A stretch of 36,991 nt of DNA from an uncultured Prevotellaceae bacterium (GCA_900318555.1 ONKX01000034.1:1-36991); one strand, 5' to 3'; positions 17,103 to 25,070 are shown, counted from the stretch's first letter. Numbers and translations are program-made. Notes: a model not told the origin generated them from the sequence alone.

Positions 17103-17699
17103 ATGAAAAAGTTTTTAGTATCAATCATTGCTGCTTTGATGGCAGCACCATCCTTCGCTCAGTTCTCGAGCGGTGGTTTCGAACTTGATAAGGAGAGCCT
17201 GTATTATGGCGTACGTTTTGGTGGAACTGTGGCTTCGCTCAATGGTGACGTCTCTGTAGGCTCTAAGCTCGGCATAACTCTTGCCGGTATCATCGGACTC
17301 CGTCTCTCTAGTTCCACACCCGTGTTCCTCGAGTCCGGTGTTTATTACACCCAGCGCGGTGCCAAGGAAGGAAACATCGATATTACCCACAACAACCTCG
17401 AAATTCCCCTGGTCATCAAATACGGCTTCAAGGCTAACGAACATATCGCCATTCTTCCCTTCGTAGGACCTTACTTCGCCTATGCCGTCAGTTCTGAGTG
17501 GAAAGTCAAGAATGGGAGCAATGAAATAAAATACCGTCCCAACCGCAACAACATGGGCTTTAAACTGGGTTGCGGTGCTGAATACAACAAGATTTATGCT
17601 GAAATCGGATATCAGTTTGGCGTGACGAACTTCCTTGACGACGATGATTTCTCCGCCCACAACAACGCCCTCTTCTTCAATCTCGGCGTCAATTTCTAA
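17103..17699 (+). CDS. Small outer-membrane beta-barrel protein
   Basis: Exported protein of 198 residues with a signal peptide (MKKFLVSIIAALMAAPSFA, then QFSSGG). The mature part is made of alternating amphipathic strands (GVRFGGTVASL, GITLAGIIGLRL, VFLESGVYYTQRG, LEIPLVIKYGF, FVGPYFAYAV, GFKLGCGAEY, YAEIGYQFGV) and ends in LFFNLGVNF with a terminal Phe, the outer-membrane insertion signal. This pattern fits the PorT/OMP_b-brl_2 group, eight strands. Substrate or role is unknown. It follows trpS closely and is closed by a strong terminator shared with the convergent carrier gene. Confidence 0.85.
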   Translation: MKKFLVSIIAALMAAPSFAQFSSGGFELDKESLYYGVRFGGTVASLNGDVSVGSKLGITLAGIIGLRLSSSTPVFLESGVYYTQRGAKEGNIDITHNNLEIPLVIKYGFKANEHIAILPFVGPYFAYAVSSEWKVKNGSNEIKYRPNRNNMGFKLGCGAEYNKIYAEIGYQFGVTNFLDDDDFSAHNNALFFNLGVNF

Positions 17700-17742
17700 C
17701 TATTTCTAGGGCGAAAACGCCAAAGCAAATCAATAGAAATAA

Positions 17743-17784
17743 AAAAAAGAGAATGTGTCAAAATAGGCACATTCTCTTTTTTTT
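17743..17784. terminator. Bidirectional terminator between the barrel gene and dcu carrier
   Basis: A 15-bp stem (A6-GAGAATGTG with CACATTCTC-T6) around a 10-nt loop has A runs on one side and T runs on the other, so it terminates transcripts from both directions. Confidence 0.9.
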
Positions 17785-17800
17785 CTCTCAATTTTCGTTT

Positions 17801-19132
17801 TTAGAAGAATACCATCGACAGAAGGTATGCGACGATGGTCGAGGTGGTGACGCAGATGAGTCCCGGCATCATGAACGAGTGGTTGAGCAGGTATTTGCCG
17901 ATGACGGTGGTGCCGGAGCGGTCGAAGTTGACGGTGGCGATATCCGACGGATAGTTGGGGATGAAGAAATAGCCGTAGACCGACGGAAGTACGCCGAGCA
18001 GCACGGGACCGGCAATGCCCAGCGAGTAGGCCAGCGGCAACATGGCTACGACGACGGCACCCTGCGAATTGATGAGCACGGAGACGAGGAAGAACACCAG
18101 TGCGATGGACCACGGATAGTCCTTGACGATGTCGGTAAGCATGGCTTGCATGGTGTCCATATAGTTTGAAAAATAGGTGTCAGCGAGCCATGCGATGCCG
18201 TAGATAGCGACGACGGCGACCATACCAGACTGCCATACGGGGCCTGCGACGGCCTTCTTCGGCGATGCCTTACAGAAGATAATCATCAAGGCAGCGGCGG
18301 AAATCATGACAATCTGGATGACGATGTTCATCTTCAGTGCCTTGCCGTCCCACGATGGCAGCAACGACGGTACAGCGGCAAACATCACGATGACTGCGAG
18401 GGCCAGCAGGAAGATATAGACGGCGCGCTTGGCCTCGGGGGGAATCACCTTGTCGAGTGTTGTGGCCCCGCTACCATAGACGTAGTCGCGCATCAAGGGG
18501 TCGGCAATCTTACTCTGGAACACGGGGTCTTTGTCGAGGTCGAGTCCGCGATGGTATGAAGCGGCAGCGGCGGCCATCAGACCACACAGACAGGCTGGGA
18601 TGGAAACCATGAGCACGCGGGGGATGGTGATGTCGAAACCGTTGGCATTGGAGATGGTGACGAAGGCAACTACAGCAGCGGCAATGGGCGAGCAGGTGAT
18701 GCCGACCTGGGAGGCAATGGATGCCACGCCGCAGGGTCGTTCAGGACGGATGCCCTTCTTTAGCGCAATGTCGCAAACGATTGGCATTAAGGTATATACG
18801 ACGTGTCCTGTACCGACGAGAACCGTCAGGAAGAACGTACACAGCGGAGCGAGGAACGTGATGCGGTCGGGGTGCTTACGCAGCAGTCGCTCGGCAATCT
18901 GGATGAGCCAGTCCATACCGCCCGAGGCCTGCATGATGCCTGCACAGGTGACGGCAGCGATGATGATGTAGATGACGTCGGTAGGGGGAGAACCGGGTTT
19001 CAGACCGAAACCGAACACCAGCAGTGCGAGTCCGATGCCCGAGATGGCGCCGAGTGCCAGACTGCCGTAACGCGAACCAACCCAGAGTGCTCCGAGCACG
19101 ATCAGGAGTTGAAGAATCATTAGAATACTCAT
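17801..19132 (-). CDS. Anaerobic C4-dicarboxylate carrier, DcuA/DcuB family
   Basis: Inner-membrane antiporter exchanging fumarate, malate or aspartate with succinate; in Prevotella-like fermenters it probably exports succinate from fumarate respiration. About ten to twelve helices over 443 residues. Family blocks are visible: GFGLKPGSPPTDVIYIIIAAVT near residue 40, MQASGGMDWLIQIAERLLRKHP (about 68-89), LVGTGHVVYTLMPIVCDIALKKGIRPERP, ITCSPIAAAVVAF, and FFIPNYPSDIATVNFDRSGTTVIGKYLLNHSFMMPG near the C terminus. The short, unbroken architecture separates it from DcuC. Sequence cannot tell DcuA from DcuB. It has its own promoter and converges with the barrel gene. Confidence 0.92.
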   Translation of the reverse strand: MSILMILQLLIVLGALWVGSRYGSLALGAISGIGLALLVFGFGLKPGSPPTDVIYIIIAAVTCAGIMQASGGMDWLIQIAERLLRKHPDRITFLAPLCTFFLTVLVGTGHVVYTLMPIVCDIALKKGIRPERPCGVASIASQVGITCSPIAAAVVAFVTISNANGFDITIPRVLMVSIPACLCGLMAAAAASYHRGLDLDKDPVFQSKIADPLMRDYVYGSGATTLDKVIPPEAKRAVYIFLLALAVIVMFAAVPSLLPSWDGKALKMNIVIQIVMISAAALMIIFCKASPKKAVAGPVWQSGMVAVVAIYGIAWLADTYFSNYMDTMQAMLTDIVKDYPWSIALVFFLVSVLINSQGAVVVAMLPLAYSLGIAGPVLLGVLPSVYGYFFIPNYPSDIATVNFDRSGTTVIGKYLLNHSFMMPGLICVTTSTIVAYLLSMVFF

Positions 19133-19175
19133 ACGTTTCTGTTGTTTTAAATTAGTTGTTCGATAGTTCTGGGTG

Positions 19176-19207
19176 CAAATATACGAATAAAAAACGAGCC
19201 GACCAAA
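19176..19207 (-). promoter_or_regulatory. Promoter of the Dcu carrier
   Basis: Minus-strand TTTG (19204-19207) and TATATTTG (19176-19183) with a 20-bp spacer match both elements. Confidence 0.78.
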
Positions 19208-19215
19208 CTATCGGC
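19188..19215 (-). terminator. Terminator of the agmatine deiminase gene
   Basis: On the minus strand, GCCGA and TCGGC flank an 8-nt loop and are followed by TCG and T6. The hairpin contains the -33 element of the downstream carrier promoter. Confidence 0.5.
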
Positions 19216-19234
19216 GTGTTTTTTTTCCACGTTA

Positions 19235-20224
19235 TTAGTAGTATTGCATGGTGCAGCAGTGGAGAGAGCCGTGCTGGCGGATGACGGGACGGCAGTCGAT
19301 GGGGACGATTTCGCGGTCGGGATAGGCGAGGGCGATGGTGCGGAGAGCCTCGGCGTCGAGGTCGGGTTGCGCGTAGGTCGGAACGAGGACGGCACCGTTG
19401 ATGACGAGGTAGTTGGCGTAGGTGGCGGGGAGGCGGTCGCCACCGTCATAGATAGGACGGGGGAGGGGAAGTCGTAGCAGACGATAGGGACGGCCGTCGA
19501 AGGTGCGTAGGGTGCGCAGTTCTCCTTCCATCGCGAGGAGATCGGGATGGTCTGCATCGGCTCCTATATATAATAAGGTGTCGTCGGGACAGATGCGCAC
19601 GAGGGTGTCGATGTGTCCGTCGGTATCGTCGCCAATGAGACTGCCGTGATTGATCCAGACGATGCGTTCGGCGCCCAGATACTGCTTCAGCCGGTCTTCT
19701 ATCTGAGCCTGGGTGAGCGGTTGGTTGCGGTGAGGGGCCATGAGACAGCATGTGGTCGTAAACACGGTACCCTTGCCGTCGCTCTCAATGGAACCGCCCT
19801 CGAGGACGAAGTCGAGGTGGTTTTCATAGGTACCGCGGACGAGTTCTTGATCGTAGAGATGACGGTTAATAGCGTTGTCGAAGACGGCCTCGAACTTCTC
19901 GCCCCAGCCATTGAAACAGAAATCAAGGAGGATGAGGTTCCCGTTATCTTCTACTGAAATAAAGCCGTGGTCGCGGGCCCACGTGTCGTTGGAGGTAAGA
20001 GTTAAGAGGTAAGAGGTGAGAGGTGAGAGGTGTGATGTAAGCCCTTCCGGGGCTACGATGAGGAGGGACTCGCGCTTGGCGATTTCACGCGCCATTTCTT
20101 CGTAGACGGAAGTGATTTCGGGCAGTATGGGTGCCCAGTCGGTGTCCTTGTGAGGCCATGTGAGTTGCACCATGCTTTGTGGTTCCCATTCGGCCATCAT
20201 GCGTCGTTTTGTCGTTTTCGTCAT
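19235..20224 (-). CDS. aguA: Agmatine deiminase (peptidyl-arginine-deiminase fold)
   Basis: Hydrolyses agmatine to N-carbamoylputrescine and ammonia, in the polyamine pathway; guanidine-modifying fold. The start ATG at 20224 (MTKTTKRRMMAEWEPQ) is preferred over a TTG at 20245, which lies in the -7 box. Substrate-site motifs: MAEWEPQSMVQLTWPH at the N terminus, NDTWARDHGF (about 86-95), LEGGSIESDGKG, GDDTDGHIDTLVRI with the catalytic His, and the nucleophile Cys in HGSLHCCTMQ near the C terminus. At 329 residues it is slightly short. Residues about 62-78, ahead of NDTWARD, are coded by a seven-unit heptad repeat in place of the usual loop. The partner hydrolase aguB is not adjacent. Confidence 0.93.
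   Translation of the reverse strand: MTKTTKRRMMAEWEPQSMVQLTWPHKDTDWAPILPEITSVYEEMAREIAKRESLLIVAPEGLTSHLSPLTSYLLTLTSNDTWARDHGFISVEDNGNLILLDFCFNGWGEKFEAVFDNAINRHLYDQELVRGTYENHLDFVLEGGSIESDGKGTVFTTTCCLMAPHRNQPLTQAQIEDRLKQYLGAERIVWINHGSLIGDDTDGHIDTLVRICPDDTLLYIGADADHPDLLAMEGELRTLRTFDGRPYRLLRLPLPRPIYDGGDRLPATYANYLVINGAVLVPTYAQPDLDAEALRTIALAYPDREIVPIDCRPVIRQHGSLHCCTMQYY
19993..20041 (-). repeat. Seven-unit heptad repeat within aguA
   Basis: Seven tandem 7-bp units of consensus ANGTNNG on the plus strand (AGGTAAG, AGTTAAG, AGGTGAG, AGGTGTG, ATGTAAG types), 49 bp in all, the longest array in the window. They encode a Ser/Thr/Leu-rich loop (LTSHLSPLTSYLLTL). Confidence 0.9.
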
Positions 20225-20242
20225 AGTTTTTTGTTTTGCGTG

Positions 20243-20250
20243 CAAATTTA
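20243..20250 (-). promoter_or_regulatory. -7 element of the agmatine deiminase gene
   Basis: Minus-strand TAAATTTG fits TAnnTTTG; the start codon at 20224 follows after about 20 nt. A -33 candidate (TTTG, 20274-20277) is 23 bp away. Confidence 0.6.
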
Positions 20251-20294
20251 CGAAATTTCTCTTAATTTTTCTCGCAAAACTCTAAACTTTTTTG

Positions 20295-20302
20295 TATCTT
20301 TG
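20295..20302 (+). promoter_or_regulatory. -7 element of the mini-ABC/nrd operon
   Basis: TATCTTTG fits the consensus exactly. The ATG at 20314 is only 11 bp downstream, so the leader would be a few nucleotides at most. It drives divergently from aguA. Confidence 0.6.
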
Positions 20303-20313
20303 CAAGCGAATTT

Positions 20314-20778
20314 ATGATTTTGGAACTGCATAACATATCGATTGGCGCGTCGGTGCGCGGGGTGTCGGCAACGGTCGGCCCGGGCAGTGTGCTGGCTATC
20401 AGCGGTGAGCAAGGGACGGGCAAGACCACGCTACTGCGGGCACTGCTGGGATTCATTGCGACAGACGAGGGACACATCAGCATCGATGGCGAACTGCTGA
20501 CGACGCTGTCGGCACCGTTTTTCCGTCGTCAGATGGCGTACGTGCCACAAGGGTTGACTGTGCCTGAGGGCTATGATGACGTGCCGACGGACTATATGCG
20601 TCTGTTGGAACACGGAGTACACGCGGGTAAACAGCTGATTATCATCGATGAGCCGCCGACGCCGTTGACGGAAGACAACCGTATGCGTCGTGAACGTTTG
20701 ATCAGCGAGGCCGCAGAACGCGGTGCGACAGTGGTGGCCGTGAACACAAGTGTAACGCAAAACGTGGTGAGACTATGA
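20314..20778 (+). CDS. Degenerate mini ABC-type ATPase lacking signature motif
   Basis: A 154-residue ATP-binding-cassette protein. Walker A is SGEQGTGKTT (about residues 30-39), the Q-loop is QMAYVPQG (about 72-79), and Walker B is LIIIDEPP (about 109-116). Between Q-loop and Walker B only about 30 residues remain; the alpha-helical subdomain and the LSGGQ signature are missing. After Walker B the expected H-loop His is also absent (VVAVNTS). A normal nucleotide-binding domain is over 200 residues, so this is a shortened cassette, not a fragment from a frameshift: the frame is intact and coupled by ATGA overlap to the next gene. It could bind but probably not cycle ATP as a standard sandwich dimer. 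Role unknown. Confidence 0.8.
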   Translation: MILELHNISIGASVRGVSATVGPGSVLAISGEQGTGKTTLLRALLGFIATDEGHISIDGELLTTLSAPFFRRQMAYVPQGLTVPEGYDDVPTDYMRLLEHGVHAGKQLIIIDEPPTPLTEDNRMRRERLISEAAERGATVVAVNTSVTQNVVRL

Positions 20779-21044
20779 AAACGCTATACCTTATTATATT
20801 ATTAGGATTGGTGGCGTGGAAGGGCTGGCTGGCCTTTGAGCGCGGTCGTCGACAGTGGACGTCGGACATGGCGCAGTATCGCGGTCTTCGGGAATACCTG
20901 CTCGGCAATGGCGCTACTGTAGCTGAAGCACGACGTCCATTCGTGAAGCGAGCTTTTTTGCGGGCCGTGAAACCCATGGCCAAGCAGTGGCGCCTGTGGG
21001 CCATCGTCGCTGTGGTCGGCGTGTTAATATGGATTATTTTTTAA
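20775..21044 (+). CDS. Small two-helix membrane protein, unknown function
   Basis: 89 residues. A hydrophobic helix at about 3-17 (LYLIILLGLVAWKGW) and another at about 73-89 (LWAIVAVVGVLIWIIF) flank a basic, Arg-rich middle (RGRRQWTSDMAQYRGLREYL ... ARRPFVKRAFLRAVKPM). The start overlaps the stop of the mini-ABC gene by 4 bp, a sign of translational coupling, and nrdD starts 22 bp later. I do not recognise the family. A membrane partner or anchor for the mini ATPase is inference. Confidence 0.7.
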   Translation: MKTLYLIILLGLVAWKGWLAFERGRRQWTSDMAQYRGLREYLLGNGATVAEARRPFVKRAFLRAVKPMAKQWRLWAIVAVVGVLIWIIF

Positions 21045-21066
21045 CTTAAAGCTATACACACAAAAT

Positions 21067-23298
21067 ATGATTCAAACTGTTGTAAAGAGAGACGGACGCA
21101 TCGTTGGATTCAACGAGCAGAAGATTATGGCCGCCATCCGCAAGGCCATGATGCACACGGACAAGGGCGAGGACGAACGCCTGTTGTACCAGATAACGGA
21201 CCACATTGCCCAGCGCGGCGACAGCCAGATGACGGTGGAGCAGATTCAGGACATGGTAGAGCTGGAACTGATGAAGTCGAGCCGCAAGGACGTGGCGCAG
21301 AAGTATATTGCCTACCGTAACCAACGCTCGATAGCTCGCAAGGCAAAGACGCGCGACGTTTTTTTGGACATCGTGAACATCAAGAGCAATGACGTGACGC
21401 GCGAGAATGCGAACATGAACGCCGACACACCGGCGGGCATGATGATGAAGTTTGCCAGCGAAGCGACGAAGCCCTTTGTGGATGACTATTTGCTGTCACC
21501 GGAGAGCCGTGACGCCGTAGAGCACAACTATCTGCATGTCCACGACAAAGACTACTATCCTACGAAGTCGTTGACGTGCGTACAGCATCCGTTGGACAAT
21601 ATTCTTTCGCGCGGTTTTGTGGCAGGCCATGGTGCCTCGCGTCCGGCAAAGCGTATCGAGACGGCGAGCGTACTGGCGTGTATCTCGATGGAATGTTGTC
21701 AGAACGAGATGCACGGCGGACAGGCCATTCCCGCGTTCGACTTCTATCTGGCACCGTATGTGCGCCTGACATATATCGAAGAACTGAAGGCATTAGAGGA
21801 ACTGAACGGCGAGAGCTATAAAGAACTGTACGACGAGCCGCTGATAGACTATATCAAGAAACCGTTGGACGGACTGACGGGTCGCGAGCGCGCTCAGCAG
21901 CACGCCATCAACAAGACCGTGGGTCGTGTGCATCAGGCGATGGAGGCGTTTATCCATAACATGAATACAATACATTCGCGTGGTGGCAATCAGGTGGTGT
22001 TCTCCAGCATCAACTACGGCACGGATACCAGTGCCGAGGGTCGTTGCATCATGCGCGAGATACTGCTGTCGACCTATGAAGGCGTAGGTGGTGGCGAGAC
22101 GGCCATCTTCCCCATTCAGATATGGAAGAAGAAGCGTGGCGTGAACTATCTGCCCGAGGACCGCAACTTTGACCTCTATCAGTTGGCATGCAAGGTGACG
22201 GCACGCAGGTTCTTCCCTAACTTCTTGAACCTCGACGCTACGTATAACCAAGACCCCGACTGGCGTGCCGACGACCCCAAGCGATACATCCACGAGGTGG
22301 CCACGATGGGCTGTCGCACGCGTGTGTTCGAGAACCGTTTCGGTCCCCGCACGAGTATCGGTCGCGGCAATCTGTCGTTTACCACTATCAATATTGTGAA
22401 GCTCGCCATCGAGTGCATGGAGGAGAAGGACCAGCAGAAGCGCATCGGTATGTTCTTTGCCAAGCTGGACAATATGCTTGAGGTGGCTGCCAAGCAGTTG
22501 GACGACCGCTACCAATTCCAGAAGACGGCCTTTGCCAAGCAATTTCCGCTGCTGATGAAGAGCCTGTGGATAGGTGCCGACAAACTCGGGTCCAATGATA
22601 CTATCGAGAGTGTCATCAACCAGGGCACGCTGGGCATCGGTTTCATCGGGCTGGCAGAATGTCTTGTCGCACTCACGGGTAAGCACCATGGCGAGAGCCC
22701 TGAGGCGCAGGAACTAGGACTGAAGATAGTGTCGTATATGCGTCAGCGCGTCAATGACTTCTGTGAACGTTATCATCACAACTATTCCGTGCTTGCTACG
22801 CCTGCCGAGGGCCTGAGTGGCAAATTTACAAAGCGTGACCGTAAGCAGTTTGGTGTCATTCCCGGCGTCACCGACCGTGACTACTATACCAATTCGAACC
22901 ATGTGCCCGTATATTATAAATGCAGCGCACGACATAAGGCAGAAATTGAGGCACCGTACCACGAGATGACGCGTGGCGGACACATCTTCTACGTCGAAAT
23001 CGACGGCGATGCCACGCACAATCCACAGGTCATCATGAGTGTTGTCGACATGATGGACCAGCTGAATATGGGCTACGGCAGTGTGAACCACAACCGCAAT
23101 CGTTGTATGGATTGTGGCTACGAGAATGCCGACGACCATCTGGAGAAATGTCCGAAGTGTGGAAGTTCCAATATCGACAAGTTGCAGCGAATCACAGGTT
23201 ATCTGGTGGGAACGACCGACCGTTGGAATGCCGGCAAGCTGGCCGAACTGAATGACCGCGTGACGCACATAGACCACGGCATGCAGGAATTATTCTAG
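21067..23298 (+). CDS. nrdD: Anaerobic ribonucleoside-triphosphate reductase
   Basis: Class III ribonucleotide reductase: makes dNTPs from NTPs without oxygen using a glycyl radical. An N-terminal ATP-cone (IQTVVKRDGRIVGFNEQKIMAAIRKAM, residues 2-28) provides allosteric control. The core contains the CISMECCQNEMHGGQAIPAFDFY block. The C terminus has the zinc site CMDCGYENADDHLEKCPKCGSS (four Cys) and the glycyl-radical loop RITGYLVGTTDRWNAGK. At 743 residues it is full length. It shares an operon with nrdG (42-bp spacer) and with two unusual small genes upstream. Confidence 0.97.
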   Translation: MIQTVVKRDGRIVGFNEQKIMAAIRKAMMHTDKGEDERLLYQITDHIAQRGDSQMTVEQIQDMVELELMKSSRKDVAQKYIAYRNQRSIARKAKTRDVFLDIVNIKSNDVTRENANMNADTPAGMMMKFASEATKPFVDDYLLSPESRDAVEHNYLHVHDKDYYPTKSLTCVQHPLDNILSRGFVAGHGASRPAKRIETASVLACISMECCQNEMHGGQAIPAFDFYLAPYVRLTYIEELKALEELNGESYKELYDEPLIDYIKKPLDGLTGRERAQQHAINKTVGRVHQAMEAFIHNMNTIHSRGGNQVVFSSINYGTDTSAEGRCIMREILLSTYEGVGGGETAIFPIQIWKKKRGVNYLPEDRNFDLYQLACKVTARRFFPNFLNLDATYNQDPDWRADDPKRYIHEVATMGCRTRVFENRFGPRTSIGRGNLSFTTINIVKLAIECMEEKDQQKRIGMFFAKLDNMLEVAAKQLDDRYQFQKTAFAKQFPLLMKSLWIGADKLGSNDTIESVINQGTLGIGFIGLAECLVALTGKHHGESPEAQELGLKIVSYMRQRVNDFCERYHHNYSVLATPAEGLSGKFTKRDRKQFGVIPGVTDRDYYTNSNHVPVYYKCSARHKAEIEAPYHEMTRGGHIFYVEIDGDATHNPQVIMSVVDMMDQLNMGYGSVNHNRNRCMDCGYENADDHLEKCPKCGSSNIDKLQRITGYLVGTTDRWNAGKLAELNDRVTHIDHGMQELF

Positions 23299-23339
23299 AA
23301 CGGTCTAGAAGTTCTAGATAATCTGGATATTCTAGAAAA
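23294..23339 (+). repeat. Tandem TCTAGA-based 9-mer between nrdD and nrdG
   Basis: Five units beginning TCTAGA (one TCTGGA) start at 23294, 23304, 23313, 23322 and 23331, so the period is 10, 9, 9, 9. The first unit contains the nrdD stop codon and the last ends just before the nrdG ATG. Each TCTAGA is a palindrome. Confidence 0.85.
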
Positions 23340-23340
23340 G

Positions 23341-23841
23341 ATGATTCGCGTTCTTGATATCATAGAAGATACGATGGTGGACGGCCCGGGGTTCAGGACC
23401 TCTATCTATTGTGCGGGATGTCGCCATGCGTGCAAGGGTTGTCATAATCCGCAGTCGTGGGACTTTAAGGGCGGTCGCGAGATGACGACAGAAGAGCTTA
23501 TGCACATCATTGTCGCCGACCCCTATGCCAACGTCACGTTCAGCGGTGGCGACCCGATGTACCAATGTGACGGTTTCGCAGAACTGGCCCGTGCCATCCA
23601 TGCACAGACCAACAAGGATATCTGGTGCTATACGGGTTTCACTTACGAACAGCTTATCACCCGTGCACAACGCGAACTGCTCTACGAACTCGACGTGCTT
23701 GTGGACGGCCCTTTTATTGAAAGCTTGCGCGACACCGACCTGTTGTTTCGTGGTAGCAGCAACCAGCGACTCATTGACGTGCAGAAGTCGCTATATGCCG
23801 GTGAAGTTGTCCTTTGGCAACCGGACGTTGACATAAAATAG
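23341..23841 (+). CDS. nrdG: Anaerobic ribonucleotide reductase activating protein
   Basis: Radical-SAM activase that puts the glycyl radical on NrdD. The [4Fe-4S] motif is CRHACKGCHNPQSWD (Cys-x3-Cys-x2-Cys, about residues 23-30), preceded by DGPGFRTSIYCAGC. The SAM-binding block FSGGDPMYQ is at about 61-69, and DVLVDGPFIESLRD near 118. The 166-residue length is usual. The start at 23341 gives MIRVLDIIEDTMVDGPG. Adjacent to its substrate gene nrdD. Confidence 0.97.
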   Translation: MIRVLDIIEDTMVDGPGFRTSIYCAGCRHACKGCHNPQSWDFKGGREMTTEELMHIIVADPYANVTFSGGDPMYQCDGFAELARAIHAQTNKDIWCYTGFTYEQLITRAQRELLYELDVLVDGPFIESLRDTDLLFRGSSNQRLIDVQKSLYAGEVVLWQPDVDIK

Positions 23842-23874
23842 ATGTATTTGAAAATAATTTGAAACAGATAGTGT

Positions 23875-24627
23875 ATGAGACAGGCAATGATTCTTGCAGC
23901 GGGATTGGGAACCCGACTGAAACCGCTGACCGACACGATGCCCAAGGCGCTGGTGCCGGTGGGAGGGACACCACTGCTCGACCTGAACATCCGTAAGTTA
24001 CAGGCGCAGGGCTACGACCGCTTTGTGGTGAATATCCATCATTTCGCTCAGCAGATTGTCGACTACGTTGCACAGCAAGACTACGCCCCGCTGGTTCGTT
24101 TCAGTGACGAAACGGACGGACTGCTGGAGACGGGTGGGGGTCTGAAGAAGGCGGCACCGCTGTTTGATGATGACACACCCGTGTTGATTCATAATGTTGA
24201 TATCCTTGATAATGTTGATTACGACTGGCTTGCACGTCAGCATCAGCCAGACGAGGGTGCGGTACTACTGGTAAGCCCGAGGAAGACGAAACGCTATCTG
24301 CTGTTCGACAATGCCATGCGGCTGATGGGTTGGAAGAACATAGAGACGGGAGAGATTAAGTCGCCTTACGAGTATATTCGTCGCACGGGGCTCTCGCAGC
24401 ATGGAGAACCGCTGAATATGTTTGCCTTCTCCGGCATTCATTCGTTCTCGCCACGTCTGTTCCCGCTAATGGACAGGTTCCCCGACCGCTTCGGCATCAT
24501 CGATTTCTATCTCTCGGTCTGTCACCGTTCGCATATCGTCGGACTGCTGAAGGACGACCTTCGGATCCTGGATGTTGGCAAACTGGATTCCCTACACGAT
24601 GCAGAACAGTTCCAAACATCACTCTAA
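23875..24627 (+). CDS. NDP-sugar nucleotidyltransferase (MurU-like)
   Basis: Nucleotidyltransferase of the Rossmann-like GT-A family, 250 residues. The signature is LAAGLGTRLKPLTDTMPKALVPVGGTPLLD (residues about 7-36) with the nucleotide-binding GxGTRL and catalytic Lys in PKAL. DGLLETGGGLKKAAPLF and HNVDIL contain the metal-binding Asp. Length and motifs fit MurU (MurNAc-1-phosphate uridylyltransferase, cell-wall recycling), but mannose- or glucose-1-phosphate enzymes share them. It follows nrdG by 33 bp and has no clear own promoter, so it may be the last gene of the operon; in that setting a link to nrd is only positional. The stop codon lies in a direct repeat. Confidence 0.85.
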   Translation: MRQAMILAAGLGTRLKPLTDTMPKALVPVGGTPLLDLNIRKLQAQGYDRFVVNIHHFAQQIVDYVAQQDYAPLVRFSDETDGLLETGGGLKKAAPLFDDDTPVLIHNVDILDNVDYDWLARQHQPDEGAVLLVSPRKTKRYLLFDNAMRLMGWKNIETGEIKSPYEYIRRTGLSQHGEPLNMFAFSGIHSFSPRLFPLMDRFPDRFGIIDFYLSVCHRSHIVGLLKDDLRILDVGKLDSLHDAEQFQTSL

Positions 24628-24655
24628 CAGCCTGCAAATCACCGCTCTAACAGCC
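24622..24655 (+). repeat. Direct repeat CTCTAACAGCC spanning the murU-like stop
   Basis: CTCTAACAGCC occurs at 24622-24632 (containing the stop TAA) and at 24645-24655, each preceded by ATCAC within a few bases. Copies are 23 bp apart, and CAAATC/GATTTG around the second copy can pair. Confidence 0.5.
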
Positions 24656-24768
24656 GATTTGTTGCATGATACTCTACAATAATGTCTCAAGATTGGTGAC
24701 ACTTTGATATTTTAATGTTTTTTTAGAAAAAAAATGTAATAAACTGCAGATATATTGAGATTATTTCA

Positions 24769-24776
24769 TACCTTTG
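24769..24776 (+). promoter_or_regulatory. -7 element of the small XRE-like gene
   Basis: TACCTTTG fits TAnnTTTG and lies 44 bp before the ATG. A good -33 element is not seen. Confidence 0.6.
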
Positions 24777-24819
24777 CAGCCGATACGACATAGTAGAAAC
24801 TAAATTTAAGGCTAAGTGT

Positions 24820-25032
24820 ATGAATATTGGTAAGCACATTGAAGAGATTTTAAGGAAGCAGGGCAAGTCAGCAGCTTGGTTAGCAACTCAGATTCCCTGC
24901 GAGCGTACGAACGTTTATAACATTTTCAAGCGTAAGAGTTTGGACGTACGCCTGCTGATGAGAATCAGTGTAATTCTGGGCCACGACTTCTTTAAGGAAC
25001 TGTCCGAAGAAGCCTTCCCTAAGTCGAAATGA
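24820..25032 (+). CDS. Small XRE-like DNA-binding protein
   Basis: 70 residues with a helix-turn-helix of the XRE/Cro type: KHIEEILRKQGKSAAWLATQ gives the first helices and ERTNVYNIFKRKSLDVRLLMRIS the recognition helix and scaffold. There is no partner domain, so it is a minimal repressor-like protein. It has its own promoter and terminator, and no toxin or phage gene adjoins it. Target unknown. The start ATG at 24820 is the first in frame and the frame is closed by stops on both sides. Confidence 0.8.
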   Translation: MNIGKHIEEILRKQGKSAAWLATQIPCERTNVYNIFKRKSLDVRLLMRISVILGHDFFKELSEEAFPKSK

Positions 25033-25035
25033 TAT

Positions 25036-25070
25036 AAGCCGCTACCGTAAAAGGTGGCGGCTTTTATTTT
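25036..25070 (+). terminator. Terminator of the XRE-like gene
   Basis: An 11-bp stem (AAGCCGCTACC / GGTGGCGGCTT, one G-T wobble) around GTAAAA is followed by TTATTTTTC. It begins 4 bp after the stop. Confidence 0.88.

Noticed and set aside
20225-20245. TTG start giving a longer agmatine deiminase
   Set aside because: It lies in the -7 element TAAATTTG and would not be transcribed.
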